From: Idiomarina zobellii
GTDB taxonomy: Bacteria > Pseudomonadota > Gammaproteobacteria > Enterobacterales > Alteromonadaceae
Length of the DNA: 40,690 nucleotides
NCBI RefSeq assembly: GCF_900100855.1
Contig: NZ_FNCB01000018.1
Span: forward strand, 1 to 40,690
Direction of reading: 5' to 3'
The translations under genes were made by a program, and so were the position numbers. Below the pieces are notes generated by a model, which saw nothing but the letters and a program-made list of their open reading frames with translations, did not search any database and was not told the origin of the DNA. This document shows, piece after piece, positions 8,026 through 17,573 of this stretch (positions are counted from its first letter, which is position 1; every line of letters starts with the position of its first letter).

Positions 8026-9231
8026 TTACTTCACAATATCTATCCACACCAAGCGGTGGTCAGAAGAAGCTTCGCGCTTTTGCATCATGTCGGCACCAGG
8101 CTCATTGTCAACGGGCCAGAAAACACCTGCATTTTTGACCACTAAGTCATCAGACGGTAGGGCATAGTCAACACGTTTGCGCCAAGCCGCTGTGTGAAAT
8201 TGAGAACCCTCAATATCCGGAGAGTGCAGCTTACCACCCTGGCTTTGTGGTTTAACGTCATTGACCCGAGGGTGTTCAAGGAGCTGCTCAATAGCGCCGT
8301 CGACACCACCTGCGCCGGCTTGTGCGTTCATGTCTCCCAGAATTACAAAGCTAGCGTCTTCACCTAACCCGCCACGAACTCCGTTATCGTCATAAAGATA
8401 GTTATCGCGACCAGGTGTTAAATAATCAGCAAACAAACGTATTTCATCGTAGTTGCGCATTCCGTTACGGTTCTCAGGACCGTCAAAGACAGGCGGTACC
8501 GGGTGCGCCGCTAATAGGTGAATAACACGGTCCCCAATGTTTACCGGCACATCCCAGTGAGATTTCGAGCTCAACGGATACTGAGCCATAGCGTCTTCAG
8601 AGAACCAGGGCTCAGACGTTGGCTGCTTGTCTGAGTCATGTACATAAGGAATGTGGCGGCCCGGCATATCTTTCCATAGGAAATGCTGGAAGGTACGCGC
8701 GTCCTCAGCTATCAGAGGGTATTTTGACAAAATAACCATCCCGTATTGACCAGGGTACCAACCAAAAGCCCAGGCATCGTCACCAGAGCCACTGGCTTTG
8801 CCATCGCGGTTTAAATCGAAAGGTGAAGGCACACCAGTGTTAACAGGAGCAGTGTAGGCATAAGGGTAGTCAATAGTTGCCTGACCGTTTTGTGAAACTT
8901 CTAAATAATCACTGCGGAAAACATCAATACCTACGGCTTTATCAACGTAGTCAAACTCGTTCAGCAGGACCACATCGGGACGTACGCGTTGAAGTATTTC
9001 TGCAATACCACGAATTTGCTCATGGTTTTGCTCCAGAACACCGGGAAGAGGAGAGTTCTTCAGCATTGGAAGTTCATTTTCCGGCAAATAATTAGACGCG
9101 TCCATACTGACATTAAAGGTTGCAATACGAACCGTCTCAGGTTCGCTTTTGCCAGAACCTGCAAACGCAGAAAGAGAAGTGATCATAAAAAGTACAAATG
9201 TTGAGTATATTGAAAACCGCATAAAGCCCAT
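8026..9231 (-). CDS. Secreted endonuclease/exonuclease/phosphatase family protein
   Basis: The protein has the fold of the metal-dependent EEP superfamily (DNase I, exonuclease III, phosphodiesterases). The motifs seen are IATFNVS, VLLNEFDYV with the metal-binding Glu, the central LLAAHP, ILGDMNAQ (Asp-Asn pair) and the C-terminal SSDHR (catalytic Asp-His). A hydrophobic N-terminus ending near SAFAG is a Sec signal peptide. The frame is open to 9327, but the ATG at 9231 (AGG 8 bases upstream) or at 9222 puts the signal peptide at the start as expected; I give 9231, 401 residues. Homologues are annotated only generally, and the real substrate (extracellular DNA, phosphoester or phytate) cannot be read from the sequence. 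It is divergent from the TonB receptor to its right. Confidence 0.82.
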   Translation of the reverse strand: MGFMRFSIYSTFVLFMITSLSAFAGSGKSEPETVRIATFNVSMDASNYLPENELPMLKNSPLPGVLEQNHEQIRGIAEILQRVRPDVVLLNEFDYVDKAVGIDVFRSDYLEVSQNGQATIDYPYAYTAPVNTGVPSPFDLNRDGKASGSGDDAWAFGWYPGQYGMVILSKYPLIAEDARTFQHFLWKDMPGRHIPYVHDSDKQPTSEPWFSEDAMAQYPLSSKSHWDVPVNIGDRVIHLLAAHPVPPVFDGPENRNGMRNYDEIRLFADYLTPGRDNYLYDDNGVRGGLGEDASFVILGDMNAQAGAGGVDGAIEQLLEHPRVNDVKPQSQGGKLHSPDIEGSQFHTAAWRKRVDYALPSDDLVVKNAGVFWPVDNEPGADMMQKREASSDHRLVWIDIVK

Positions 9232-9321
9232 GGGAATGCCTGTTTGAGAAACGCCTAAGACAATTAAGAAGAATAAAGGTTCCCAAAGCGCTAGGCAAGG
9301 GCGAATATTTTGATTAAAATA

Positions 9322-9347
9322 TGTCACATATCTGACACATAAATGTC
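9322..9347. promoter_or_regulatory. Overlapping palindromes between divergent genes
   Basis: TGTCA-N6-TGACA (9322-9337) overlaps GACA-N6-TGTC (9334-9347). The spacing suits a dimeric repressor or activator. The site lies about 90 bases upstream of the EEP-protein start and about 270 bases upstream of the first TonB receptor. No regulator can be named. Confidence 0.3.
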
Positions 9348-9369
9348 TTAGAAGCGTAATGAATCAAAC

Positions 9370-9464
9370 GGCATACCCAACAGCTCCGACCACCAACCAC
9401 AGTCTCGAGGCTTATCAAGTCATGAGCTTTCCTGTGATGAATCAGCTGTTATGCCGTGGGGCAT
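9370..9464 (+). promoter_or_regulatory. Possible bistable leader structure upstream of the Oar-like receptor
   Basis: The 384 bases between the EEP gene and the receptor contain no credible gene. GGCAT (9370-9374) and AACAGCT (9379-9385) pair with AGCTGTTATGCC (9444-9455), giving a 12-bp stem with a 4-base bulge. The same ATGCC (9451-9455) can instead pair with GGCAT at 9460-9464 across a 4-base loop. The two folds exclude each other. Whether the region is transcribed is unknown. Confidence 0.3.
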
Positions 9465-9615
9465 CATCGAATAATAAACGAACGTCTTACTGGTGTTTTA
9501 AAAATAATCGTTTCACTTCTAAAACTTTCATCAAGTTGTCATCTTTCTTCTTTATAACATTTCGTCCTTTTCAGTCTTTATTTTTAATCGTTGCTAAAAA
9601 ACTAGGAAATCACTC

Positions 9616-12600
9616 ATGAAATTAAACTCCAAGGTGAGTCGAATTTCTGCAGCTGTTGCTTTAGCTGTAGGACTTTCGACAAGTGCTTTCGCTCAGGAAA
9701 CATCATCATCTATGCGCGGTGTTATTACTGGCCCTCAGGGTAACCCGGCTGCAAATACAAAAGTTGTCATCATTCACCAACCAACAGGAACGGTTAATGA
9801 GTTTACAACTAACGAAGACGGTGTTTTCTCCGCTAAAGGTCTGCGTGTTGGCGGTCCTTATCAAGTTATCCTTGATTCCGATAAATACCGCGACGCGGTT
9901 TTAGAAGGCGTTTACCTTGATCTTGGAGACACATTCCGTGTTAGCCGTCAGTTAGAGTCAGCAGACATGGAGCGCTTAGTTGTTAGCGGCTCGGCTATCA
10001 TGATGGAAAGCGGTGGTGCGAGCAGCAGCTTTGGTGAAGATACCATTGATAATATGCCAAGCTTCAATCGTGATCTGAAAGACGTCGCTCGCATTAACCC
10101 GCTAGTAACCATCAACGGCTCAGGTGAAATGACTATTGCTGGCGGTGACCCACGCATGAACAGCGTCACGGTTGATGGTATTGGCCAGAATGATGACTTT
10201 GGTCTGAATTATGGTGGCTACCCAACTGAACAGCCTCCCGTATCGTTAAGTGCTATTGAGCAAATATCAGTGGATGCCGCGCCGTTTTCTGTGAAAAAAG
10301 GCGACTTCTCAGGCGGTACTATTAACGCGGTAACTAAGTCAGGTACTAACGAGTTCGAAGGCGAGTTATTTTACGAGTTTTCTGACGCCGACTTAAAAGG
10401 TGACGTACAGGCGGTTCGAGAGAATTATGGTGACCTGGACGAAAACGGCTATCGTACATACCGTAATGAAGACATTGAGCCTAATCAGTCAATGTCGACT
10501 TTTGGCCTGTCTTTCGGCGGCCCTATTATTAAAGATGAGTTATTTTTCTTCACCAGTTATGAAGAATGGAGCCGTGAAATCGATTTAGACTACGGCTTTG
10601 AAGGCAGCGGCGCTACTAACGAGTTCTACGTTTCTGAAGCAGACTATAATGAATTTCTTCGTATATTAGACGAGCGTTATGGTATTCAGGATTCTCTAGG
10701 TGGGGACCCAGAGAGTAAAGATCGTAAGTGGTTAACTAAGCTAAGTTGGAATATTAACCAAGCTCACCGTCTAGATGTGACCTACCAGTGGCAGGATAAC
10801 TCCGATGAGCGTAACTTCTCTACCGGTGGAGATTTTGTTCAGTTGGCTTCGCGCCGATACACATACCATACGCGCATGAACAACATCAGCGCTCGTTTAT
10901 ACAGTGACTGGTCTTCAAATTTCATTACTGAAATGGGTATCACCTACAAAGATGTGGAAGCTAACTCTTTAACTAACTCAGACATTGGTTCGGTTCAAGT
11001 AGACATGTTCTTCAACGGGCCTAGCTTTGCGTTTGGTACCGACGAATACCGCCACAGCAACGTTGCTAAGAATGACAATTTGACCTTCAATTTCGATGCA
11101 ACTTACTTAATGGGTGAGCATGAAATTGTTTTTGGTACCCAAGTTGAGCAGTTAAGCCTTTACAACAAATTTGTTCCTAATGCTTTAGGGTCGTGGGAGT
11201 TTGATAACTTCTATGGTTTCGAAAACGGTATTGTTGGCAACTATAATGGCAACTGGGACTTCAGCTACCAGAATGCTTATACCAACAATCCGGAAGACGC
11301 GGCCTATGAAGTTGATAGAACTACGTTAGCGCTATATGTTGGTGATACGTTCTATGCAACGCCAAACTTGGAGATTAATGCTGGTTTGCGTTACGAGCGT
11401 TTAAGTTCTGACGACAAGCCAACATTAAACGAAAACTTCCAGGAAGCGTATGATGGCATGACCAACCAGGAAAACTTGGACGGTTTGGATATCTTCCTTC
11501 CGCGTATCAGCTTTAAGTATTATACCGACAGCAGTTTAGTGGTTCGTGGCGGTATTGGCCGTTTCTACGGCGGTGTTCCTAACGTTTGGTACACCAACCC
11601 ATTCACAAAAGACGGTGTAACACTTGTACAAGCGCCGAGAAGCGCAGTTGTGGATTATTATTCGAACAACACCGTTACAAGTTTCGATGGTGTACCACAA
11701 GAAATTCAGGACGCGATGCAGCAAGGTGACGGTAGTACCAACTATACGGATCCAAACTTCGAGTTACCGAATGACTGGCGAGCTCAACTGGCTCTAGACT
11801 ACGAGCTGGATATTCCTTACTTAGGTGATATGTTTAATGCGACTACGTCATTGATGTACAAACGCATGAAAGACCAGCCTGTTTGGTATAATACTGCGAT
11901 AGTAGAAGCCGAAGTAATGGCTGACGGTGAACGTATTATTCATGAGTCTCGTTATGAGGGGGATCGCTCTCAAAACTCAGATATCATGTTAAGAAATGCA
12001 CCGGAAGACGGTCGCGCTTACATTTTCTCGCAGTCTTTAGCAAAACAATGGAATAACGGGGTAAGCTTTACAGCAAGTTATACTTACCAAGATGTTGAAG
12101 ATAATGGCGCTGGTTCTTCTTCACAGGCAGCAAGTAACTATAAGCACTATGTTGCTAAAAACCGTAACCAAGCATTTTCAGCAACGGGTAACTTTGAAAC
12201 TGAACACAGCTTAAAAATTACTTTGGGCTATAAGAAAGAGTTCTTCGCGGACTATGAAACCCGTTTTAACCTGTTCTTTGAACGCCGTTCAGGTCGTCCG
12301 TTTAGCTATGCTATCGGCATGTATCAAGATGGCGACTTTGGGGATACGCCAGAGTTCTTCAGTCAATCAGCTTACCTGCCGTACATCCCGTCAGGTGCCG
12401 ATGATCCTAACGTAGACTGGGAAAACTCAATTAGCTGGGAAGAAATGCAAATGCTGCTAGATAATGCGGGCATCTCTTACGGCGGTGAAGGTTATATACT
12501 TGACAGAAACACTCACAACCAGCCTTGGGTTACCGACTTGGATCTAAGCATTCAGCAAGAAATTCCAGGGTTTATGGATGGTCACAAAGGAATCTTATAC

Positions 12601-12819
12601 TTAACCATCGACAACTTTGCTAACTTGCTGAACGATGATTGGGGCATCGAGCGCCGTCTTCAGTATCCGCAGGTTAACTTGTATGACTTGGGTGGCGTTA
12701 ATGACGAAGGTCAGTATCAAATTGACCCTGTTTATAGAGGCTACTATCCGAATAACTACAGTACTGTCGACATGAGCTCCTCCTGGAGTGCCAAATTAGG
12801 TGTTCGTTACACCTTCTAA
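9616..12819 (+). CDS. Oar-like TonB-dependent outer membrane receptor (first of two)
   Basis: This is a 1067-residue outer membrane protein, probably importing a large or peptide-like nutrient with energy from TonB-ExbBD. It has a signal peptide (residues 1-26, ending FAQE), then a carboxypeptidase-regulatory-like Ig domain (about 30-115, SSSMRGVITGPQGNPAANTKV). A TonB plug follows (about 125-245, with VDGIGQNDDFGLNYGGYP and INAVTKSGTNEFEGE), then a long beta-barrel with many aromatic strands, ending in the C-terminal Phe needed for Bam assembly (LGVRYTF). This architecture is the Oar type common in protein-degrading marine bacteria. It is adjacent and similar to the next receptor, which suggests tandem duplication. 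A strong terminator follows directly. The substrate is unknown; peptides are likely given the neighbouring peptidases. Confidence 0.92.
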   Translation: MKLNSKVSRISAAVALAVGLSTSAFAQETSSSMRGVITGPQGNPAANTKVVIIHQPTGTVNEFTTNEDGVFSAKGLRVGGPYQVILDSDKYRDAVLEGVYLDLGDTFRVSRQLESADMERLVVSGSAIMMESGGASSSFGEDTIDNMPSFNRDLKDVARINPLVTINGSGEMTIAGGDPRMNSVTVDGIGQNDDFGLNYGGYPTEQPPVSLSAIEQISVDAAPFSVKKGDFSGGTINAVTKSGTNEFEGELFYEFSDADLKGDVQAVRENYGDLDENGYRTYRNEDIEPNQSMSTFGLSFGGPIIKDELFFFTSYEEWSREIDLDYGFEGSGATNEFYVSEADYNEFLRILDERYGIQDSLGGDPESKDRKWLTKLSWNINQAHRLDVTYQWQDNSDERNFSTGGDFVQLASRRYTYHTRMNNISARLYSDWSSNFITEMGITYKDVEANSLTNSDIGSVQVDMFFNGPSFAFGTDEYRHSNVAKNDNLTFNFDATYLMGEHEIVFGTQVEQLSLYNKFVPNALGSWEFDNFYGFENGIVGNYNGNWDFSYQNAYTNNPEDAAYEVDRTTLALYVGDTFYATPNLEINAGLRYERLSSDDKPTLNENFQEAYDGMTNQENLDGLDIFLPRISFKYYTDSSLVVRGGIGRFYGGVPNVWYTNPFTKDGVTLVQAPRSAVVDYYSNNTVTSFDGVPQEIQDAMQQGDGSTNYTDPNFELPNDWRAQLALDYELDIPYLGDMFNATTSLMYKRMKDQPVWYNTAIVEAEVMADGERIIHESRYEGDRSQNSDIMLRNAPEDGRAYIFSQSLAKQWNNGVSFTASYTYQDVEDNGAGSSSQAASNYKHYVAKNRNQAFSATGNFETEHSLKITLGYKKEFFADYETRFNLFFERRSGRPFSYAIGMYQDGDFGDTPEFFSQSAYLPYIPSGADDPNVDWENSISWEEMQMLLDNAGISYGGEGYILDRNTHNQPWVTDLDLSIQQEIPGFMDGHKGILYLTIDNFANLLNDDWGIERRLQYPQVNLYDLGGVNDEGQYQIDPVYRGYYPNNYSTVDMSSSWSAKLGVRYTF

Positions 12820-12827
12820 ATTAAACA

Positions 12828-12857
12828 GCCTCGCAACTCGTTGCGGGGCTTTTTTTT
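12828..12857 (+). terminator. Rho-independent terminator after the first receptor
   Basis: A 10-bp hairpin with one mismatch (GCCTCGCAAC, loop TC, GTTGCGGGGC; 12828-12849) is followed by eight T residues (12850-12857). It lies 9 bases after the stop codon and should separate the two receptor genes into different transcripts. Confidence 0.92.
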
Positions 12858-12940
12858 GGATAAATTTCACACAAATGTCACAAATGAGCTATACCCTTAT
12901 TTGTGCTAAAAACCAAAACAAAACTGGGAAGAACGAAACT

Positions 12941-15900
12941 ATGTTTAACTCTACTTTCAAGCGTACAGCTCTTGCGGCTGCTATTGCTATGGGCCTTAGC
13001 GGTGCTGCTATTGCTCAGGAAACATCATCCAGCATCCGTGGTGTGGTCACAACGGAATCTGGGCAAATGGTGTCTGGTGCTACCGTCCAAATTCGTGACG
13101 AACGTACCGGCAGTGTGAAAACGCTGCGCTCGAATGAACAAGGAACGTTTTCATCACGTGGTATGCCAGTAGGCGGTCCATACACTATTGTTGTAGAAGG
13201 TCCTGAAGGTAGAAACCAAGTTGTTGAAGATGTTTACCTTACCCTGGGTGACTCACAGAATGTGAATGTGCGTTTAGAACAAGAAGTCATGGAAACCCTG
13301 AGTGTGACAGGCTCTATGACCAGTAACGCGCTATACGGTAGCAACAGTCCGGCAGCGAACTTTAACTTGCAAGACTTAGAAAATGCACCTTCAGCAAATC
13401 GTGATTTAAAAGATGTCGTTCGCATTGACCCACGTATCTATATTAATGAAACCAACGCTGGAGATATTCAGTGTGGTGGTGCTAATCCGCGCTTCAACAG
13501 TTTGACTGTTGATGGCGTTCGCATGAATGATAACTTCGGTCTGAACAGCAGTGGTTATCCGACCGAACGTATGCCGTTTTCTTATGACGCGATTGAACAA
13601 GTCGCTGTTGAATTTGCGCCATTCGATGTTCAGTACGGCGGTTTCACTGCTTGTAACATTAACGCTGTAACTAAGTCTGGTGACAACGAAATGTTTGGCG
13701 GTGTGTTCTATGACTATACGAATGACTCTTTGCAGGGCGACGAGTTAGAAGGCGACAAAATTAACGTTGGTGACTTCAGTGAAAAGCGTTATGGCTTCAA
13801 CCTTGGTGGCGCAATTTTAGAAGACAAACTGTTTTTCTTTACCTCTTATGAAAAGCTCGAAGGTTCAGACACTTTTGATCGCGGAGCAGAGGGCTCTGGC
13901 GCTGCTACCGAGGTGGCGGGAGTTACTACTGCAGATGTTGAGAGAATTGCGACTATTGCTCAAGATATCTATGGCTATAATCCAGGTGGCTTCCCGTCTA
14001 GCCTGCCTGTTGAAGACGAAAAGTTCCTGGCCAAGTTAGATTGGTACATAAGTGACGCACACCGTGCTTCACTAACTTACAACTATAACGATGGTTACTC
14101 TATCGCTGAATCTGATGGTGATTCAGATGAGCTTGAGTTTTCTAATCACTTCTACGAGCGTGGTTCTAAGTTTACCTCCTATGTCGGTGAGTTATATTCA
14201 GACTGGAGTGATAACTTCTCAAGTGAAGTACGTGTTGGTTACTCAGAGCTTGATGCACGAGTTAATCCTCTTGGCGGAACCGACTTTGGTGAAGTACAAA
14301 TTAGTGTGAACGATGCAACGGTTTATTTAGGCGCAGACGACTCTCGCCACGCCAATAAACTTAAGTACGATACCACGTTCTTTAAAATGAAAGGTACGTA
14401 CTTGCTAGGTGACCATGTTATTTCTGCTGGTATCGAGCGTGAAGAGTACGACGTTTTCAACTTGTTCGTGCAGGAAGCAGAAGGTGAATATCGCTTTGCT
14501 TCTATCGATGATTTTGAAGCAGGAACACCTGGCACAGCAATTTATGAAAGTGCGGCAGGTACTAATAATCCACAGGATGCGGCTGCTGAGTTTGCATACG
14601 CGGTGAATACGGCTTATGTCCAGGACGAGTACTATTATGCGCCAATGGATATCACGTTCACTTACGGTTTGCGTTATGACTGGTACACAAGTGATGACTA
14701 CCCAACTTACAACCCGTTAAATGAAGAGCTTTATGGTTTCTCAAACCAGCAAAACATGGGTGATCAAGACTTGCTTCAGCCTCGTTTTGGTTTTAACTGG
14801 TTCGTGAACCCGAATATTGAAGTACGCGGTGGTATTGGGCTGTACTCAGGTGGTAATCCAAACGTTTGGATTTCTAACAACTACTCGAATAACGGTGTGA
14901 CTCAGTATCAGGCCTTCCGCGACTTCTCAGGACAGTCATTGTTTGATGTGCCACATACTGGTGAAGGAAACCCTATTTACGATATTCCTCAGGGAATGTT
15001 TGATGAGGTTGCCAATGCTGGCGGTCAGGGACCAATTAATACAATGGATCCTGATTTCGAACTTCCTAAAGAGTGGAAATACGCTTTAGGTGCAACTTTC
15101 ACACTGCCTGATGATTATATCTTAATGGCAGACTTCCTATATACGGATAAGAAAGATGCAGCTGTTATTTATAACCTAGGTCTGGAACAAGTTGATACAG
15201 CGCCAGATGGCCGTCCAATTTTCAATGAAATGTCAACTGATGGTCGTGATCAAGGCGACGACTTTATGCTGACCAATGTGGATGGCGACTCAGGCTCTCA
15301 AACTACGTTGTCTTTGGCGTTAAACAAGTCACATGACTTCGGTCTAGACTGGACATTAGGTTACGCTTATAACAAAGCTGAAGACGTTAACCCGATGACT
15401 AGCTCAGTGTCGTTCTCGAACTACACTAACCTGGCAACAGCAAACGCTCAGAACCCAGGTGTGGCAACGTCAAACTACGAGATTCCGCATCGTTTTACAT
15501 TCAAAGCCAACTACACTAAAGAGTTCTTTGATGGTTACGACACGACAGTTACTTTATTTGCAACTCGCAATAAAGGCCGCCCATTCTCTTATACCATGAC
15601 AGATGGTGCGTTTGGCGATGTCGCTTATCAGGGACGTAGCTTGCTGTATGTTCCTACCGGTATCGATGATCCGAACTTCGCTGTTGGTTCAGACGACGGT
15701 ACGCCGTTTGCGACTGCTGACTTCTTTGAGTTCTTAGAAGAGTCTGGCTTGAACAAGTACGCTGGCGGTATTGCGCCACGCAACGAGTTCAACAGTAAAT
15801 GGTGGACGAAAGTTGACTTGCGCTTAGAGCAAGAACTGCCTGGCTTCATGGAAGGACATAAAGCCTCAGCATTCTTCGTGATTGAAAACTTAGGCAACAT

Positions 15901-16087
15901 GATTAACGACGACTGGGGTGTGCTTTATGAAGCAAGCTTCCCACGAGCAGTCACTATTGCTGACGTTGAGATCAATGATGCTGGTCAATACCAGTACAAC
16001 TCATTCCGCGATGTGAGTAACGTACAAGCTCGTGCCGGCGCGCCGTCACTATGGTCTGTCCGTTTAGGTGTTGAATATAAGTTCTAA
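12941..16087 (+). CDS. Oar-like TonB-dependent outer membrane receptor (second of two)
   Basis: This is a paralogue of the preceding receptor, 1048 residues. The frame is open to 12800 through the terminator, but the ATG at 12941 (MFNSTFKRT) starts the signal peptide (residues 1-26, ending AIAQE) and has GGGAAG 10-15 bases upstream. Domain order is the same: Ig-like domain (ETSSSIRGVV), plug, barrel, terminal Phe (LGVEYKF). It differs in the plug, where it has Cys178 (in IQCGGANPRF) and Cys238 (in TACNINAVTKSG) at positions where the first receptor has non-Cys residues. The pair could form a disulfide. CACAAATG is repeated in tandem at 12870-12877 and 12879-12886 in its leader. It is followed by its own terminator. 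The substrate is unknown. Confidence 0.92.
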   Translation: MFNSTFKRTALAAAIAMGLSGAAIAQETSSSIRGVVTTESGQMVSGATVQIRDERTGSVKTLRSNEQGTFSSRGMPVGGPYTIVVEGPEGRNQVVEDVYLTLGDSQNVNVRLEQEVMETLSVTGSMTSNALYGSNSPAANFNLQDLENAPSANRDLKDVVRIDPRIYINETNAGDIQCGGANPRFNSLTVDGVRMNDNFGLNSSGYPTERMPFSYDAIEQVAVEFAPFDVQYGGFTACNINAVTKSGDNEMFGGVFYDYTNDSLQGDELEGDKINVGDFSEKRYGFNLGGAILEDKLFFFTSYEKLEGSDTFDRGAEGSGAATEVAGVTTADVERIATIAQDIYGYNPGGFPSSLPVEDEKFLAKLDWYISDAHRASLTYNYNDGYSIAESDGDSDELEFSNHFYERGSKFTSYVGELYSDWSDNFSSEVRVGYSELDARVNPLGGTDFGEVQISVNDATVYLGADDSRHANKLKYDTTFFKMKGTYLLGDHVISAGIEREEYDVFNLFVQEAEGEYRFASIDDFEAGTPGTAIYESAAGTNNPQDAAAEFAYAVNTAYVQDEYYYAPMDITFTYGLRYDWYTSDDYPTYNPLNEELYGFSNQQNMGDQDLLQPRFGFNWFVNPNIEVRGGIGLYSGGNPNVWISNNYSNNGVTQYQAFRDFSGQSLFDVPHTGEGNPIYDIPQGMFDEVANAGGQGPINTMDPDFELPKEWKYALGATFTLPDDYILMADFLYTDKKDAAVIYNLGLEQVDTAPDGRPIFNEMSTDGRDQGDDFMLTNVDGDSGSQTTLSLALNKSHDFGLDWTLGYAYNKAEDVNPMTSSVSFSNYTNLATANAQNPGVATSNYEIPHRFTFKANYTKEFFDGYDTTVTLFATRNKGRPFSYTMTDGAFGDVAYQGRSLLYVPTGIDDPNFAVGSDDGTPFATADFFEFLEESGLNKYAGGIAPRNEFNSKWWTKVDLRLEQELPGFMEGHKASAFFVIENLGNMINDDWGVLYEASFPRAVTIADVEINDAGQYQYNSFRDVSNVQARAGAPSLWSVRLGVEYKF

Positions 16088-16105
16088 ACAGGTTTAACAC
16101 CTCCG

Positions 16106-16147
16106 AATAAACCGCCGTTGGTATTGCCCGCGGCGGTTTATTATTTT
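16106..16147 (+). terminator. Rho-independent terminator after the second receptor
   Basis: AATAAACCGCCG (16106-16117) pairs perfectly with CGGCGGTTTATT (16131-16142), giving a 12-bp stem followed by ATTTT. The A-rich left arm could let it work in both directions, but no gene on the other strand ends here. Confidence 0.88.
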
Positions 16148-16183
16148 AACCTCCCTATATCAAACACAACCTAACGTACCCAC

Positions 16184-17572
16184 ATGGAACTGAGCTGGAC
16201 GAGCCTTTTACCTTCCCTGCTGGCAATTGTCTTTGCCATTATTACCCGAAAAGTTTTGTTAGCCCTTATTGGCGGCATTATTCTGGCGAATGTTCTACTG
16301 TTCTGGCCTGCTCCGTCAAATATTGCTTATGGCACGCTCGACAGTACCTGGGAAACACTTATTGACCCGGGCAACATGCTGGTGTGGTTTTTCACGCTGG
16401 GTATTGGCGCACTATTTGGTGTACTGGAAAAAGGTGGGACTTTTAAGCAATTCGTATTGAAGCTCGAGCGTAAGCAGTGGATAGAAAGTAAGCGCCGAGC
16501 GCGTTTTATGACCTGGTTTCTCGGTGTCATTGTTTTTATTGAATCCAACGTGACTATCATGATTTCAGGCACTACCTCGCGGCCTATTTATGATCGACTG
16601 GGCATTTCTCGTGAAAAACTTGCCTACATTGTCGACTCAACCTGCGCAGCCATTTGTATTCTTATTCCGCTGAACGCCTGGGGAGCATTTAACTTAACGC
16701 TTATTTCAAAGCAGGGCGTTGATCAGCCACTCATGGTGTTTATTCAATCTATTGCTTTTAATTTCTACGCCATATTTGCCGTTTTGCTGGCGTTGTTCGT
16801 GGCCTTATTCGACTGGAATATTGGTCCTATGAAAGCGTTTGAGAAAAATGCCGTACCCGATCAAGTCTCTAAAAACCCCTGGGGAGACGGCCCTGACGAA
16901 ACAGCGACTTTCGGCAAAGGCACGGCGGTTGTGCTGACCAGCCTCATTTCCTTAGTCGTTATGGTGCCAGTTATGTTGCTTATCACCGGGAACGGGGTCT
17001 TGGTCGAAGGTGACGGTACGCTGAGTGTCTTTATCGCCATATACATAGCATTGGGCATTGCAAGTATCGGTACCTTGCTGACGCAGTCGGTGACCATTAA
17101 AGATATCGTCGAGTACATACTAAAAGGTGCCTGGAATATTTTGCCGTTGGCTGTCATTTTGTGGTTGTCGATAGCGCTTGGTGGACTGACACGCGACTTG
17201 GGTACAGGTGAGTTCCTGGCGTCTGTCCTGGACGGTTCGGTGTCGCTATGGATGCTGTTACCGCTTATTTTTGTACTGTCGGCAATTACCGGCTTTTCCA
17301 TAGGCTCAAGCTGGGGCACTTTTGCCATAATGTTGCCGCTGGCTATTCCTTTGGCAATGACACTTGGTTTGCCACCCGCGCCGTTTATTGCCGCCGCTAT
17401 TTCGGGAGGTATTTTCGGCGACCATGCATCGCCGATATCGGATACCACCATTATTGCCTCTATGGCCTCAGGCGTTGAGCATATTGATCACGTCAGAACA
17501 CAATTGCCGTACGCTTTAATTGCAGGTGTTGGCGCGACTCTGGCTTATGCGGCAACCGGGCTGTTAATGTAA
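16184..17572 (+). CDS. NhaC-type Na+/H+ antiporter family protein
   Basis: This is a 462-residue inner membrane transporter with about 11-12 hydrophobic segments. The C-terminal half has the NhaC/MleN family signature: GFSIGSSWGTFAIMLPLAIP, then AAISGGIFGDHASPISDTT with the conserved Asp/His, followed by HVRTQLPYALIAG. The first half has FIESNVTIMISGT, a related repeat. The family exchanges Na+ for H+, in some members with a substrate such as malate/lactate, so specificity is not certain. Sodium export suits a marine or halophilic host. The ATG at 16184 lacks an obvious Shine-Dalgarno but no better start is present before the first membrane helix. It is a single gene, convergent with tadA, with 1 base between the stops. 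Confidence 0.87.
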   Translation: MELSWTSLLPSLLAIVFAIITRKVLLALIGGIILANVLLFWPAPSNIAYGTLDSTWETLIDPGNMLVWFFTLGIGALFGVLEKGGTFKQFVLKLERKQWIESKRRARFMTWFLGVIVFIESNVTIMISGTTSRPIYDRLGISREKLAYIVDSTCAAICILIPLNAWGAFNLTLISKQGVDQPLMVFIQSIAFNFYAIFAVLLALFVALFDWNIGPMKAFEKNAVPDQVSKNPWGDGPDETATFGKGTAVVLTSLISLVVMVPVMLLITGNGVLVEGDGTLSVFIAIYIALGIASIGTLLTQSVTIKDIVEYILKGAWNILPLAVILWLSIALGGLTRDLGTGEFLASVLDGSVSLWMLLPLIFVLSAITGFSIGSSWGTFAIMLPLAIPLAMTLGLPPAPFIAAAISGGIFGDHASPISDTTIIASMASGVEHIDHVRTQLPYALIAGVGATLAYAATGLLM

Positions 17573-17573
17573 T

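Noticed and set aside
9359-9619. 86-codon frame before the first TonB receptor
   Set aside because: No ribosome site, composition rich in Phe, Ser and Thr without a recognisable pattern, and it overlaps the palindromes and leader structure.
16861-17451. 196-codon frame antisense to the NhaC-type antiporter gene
   Set aside because: It mirrors a well-conserved membrane protein gene; the translation is Ser/Thr/Pro-rich with no domain and no ribosome site.
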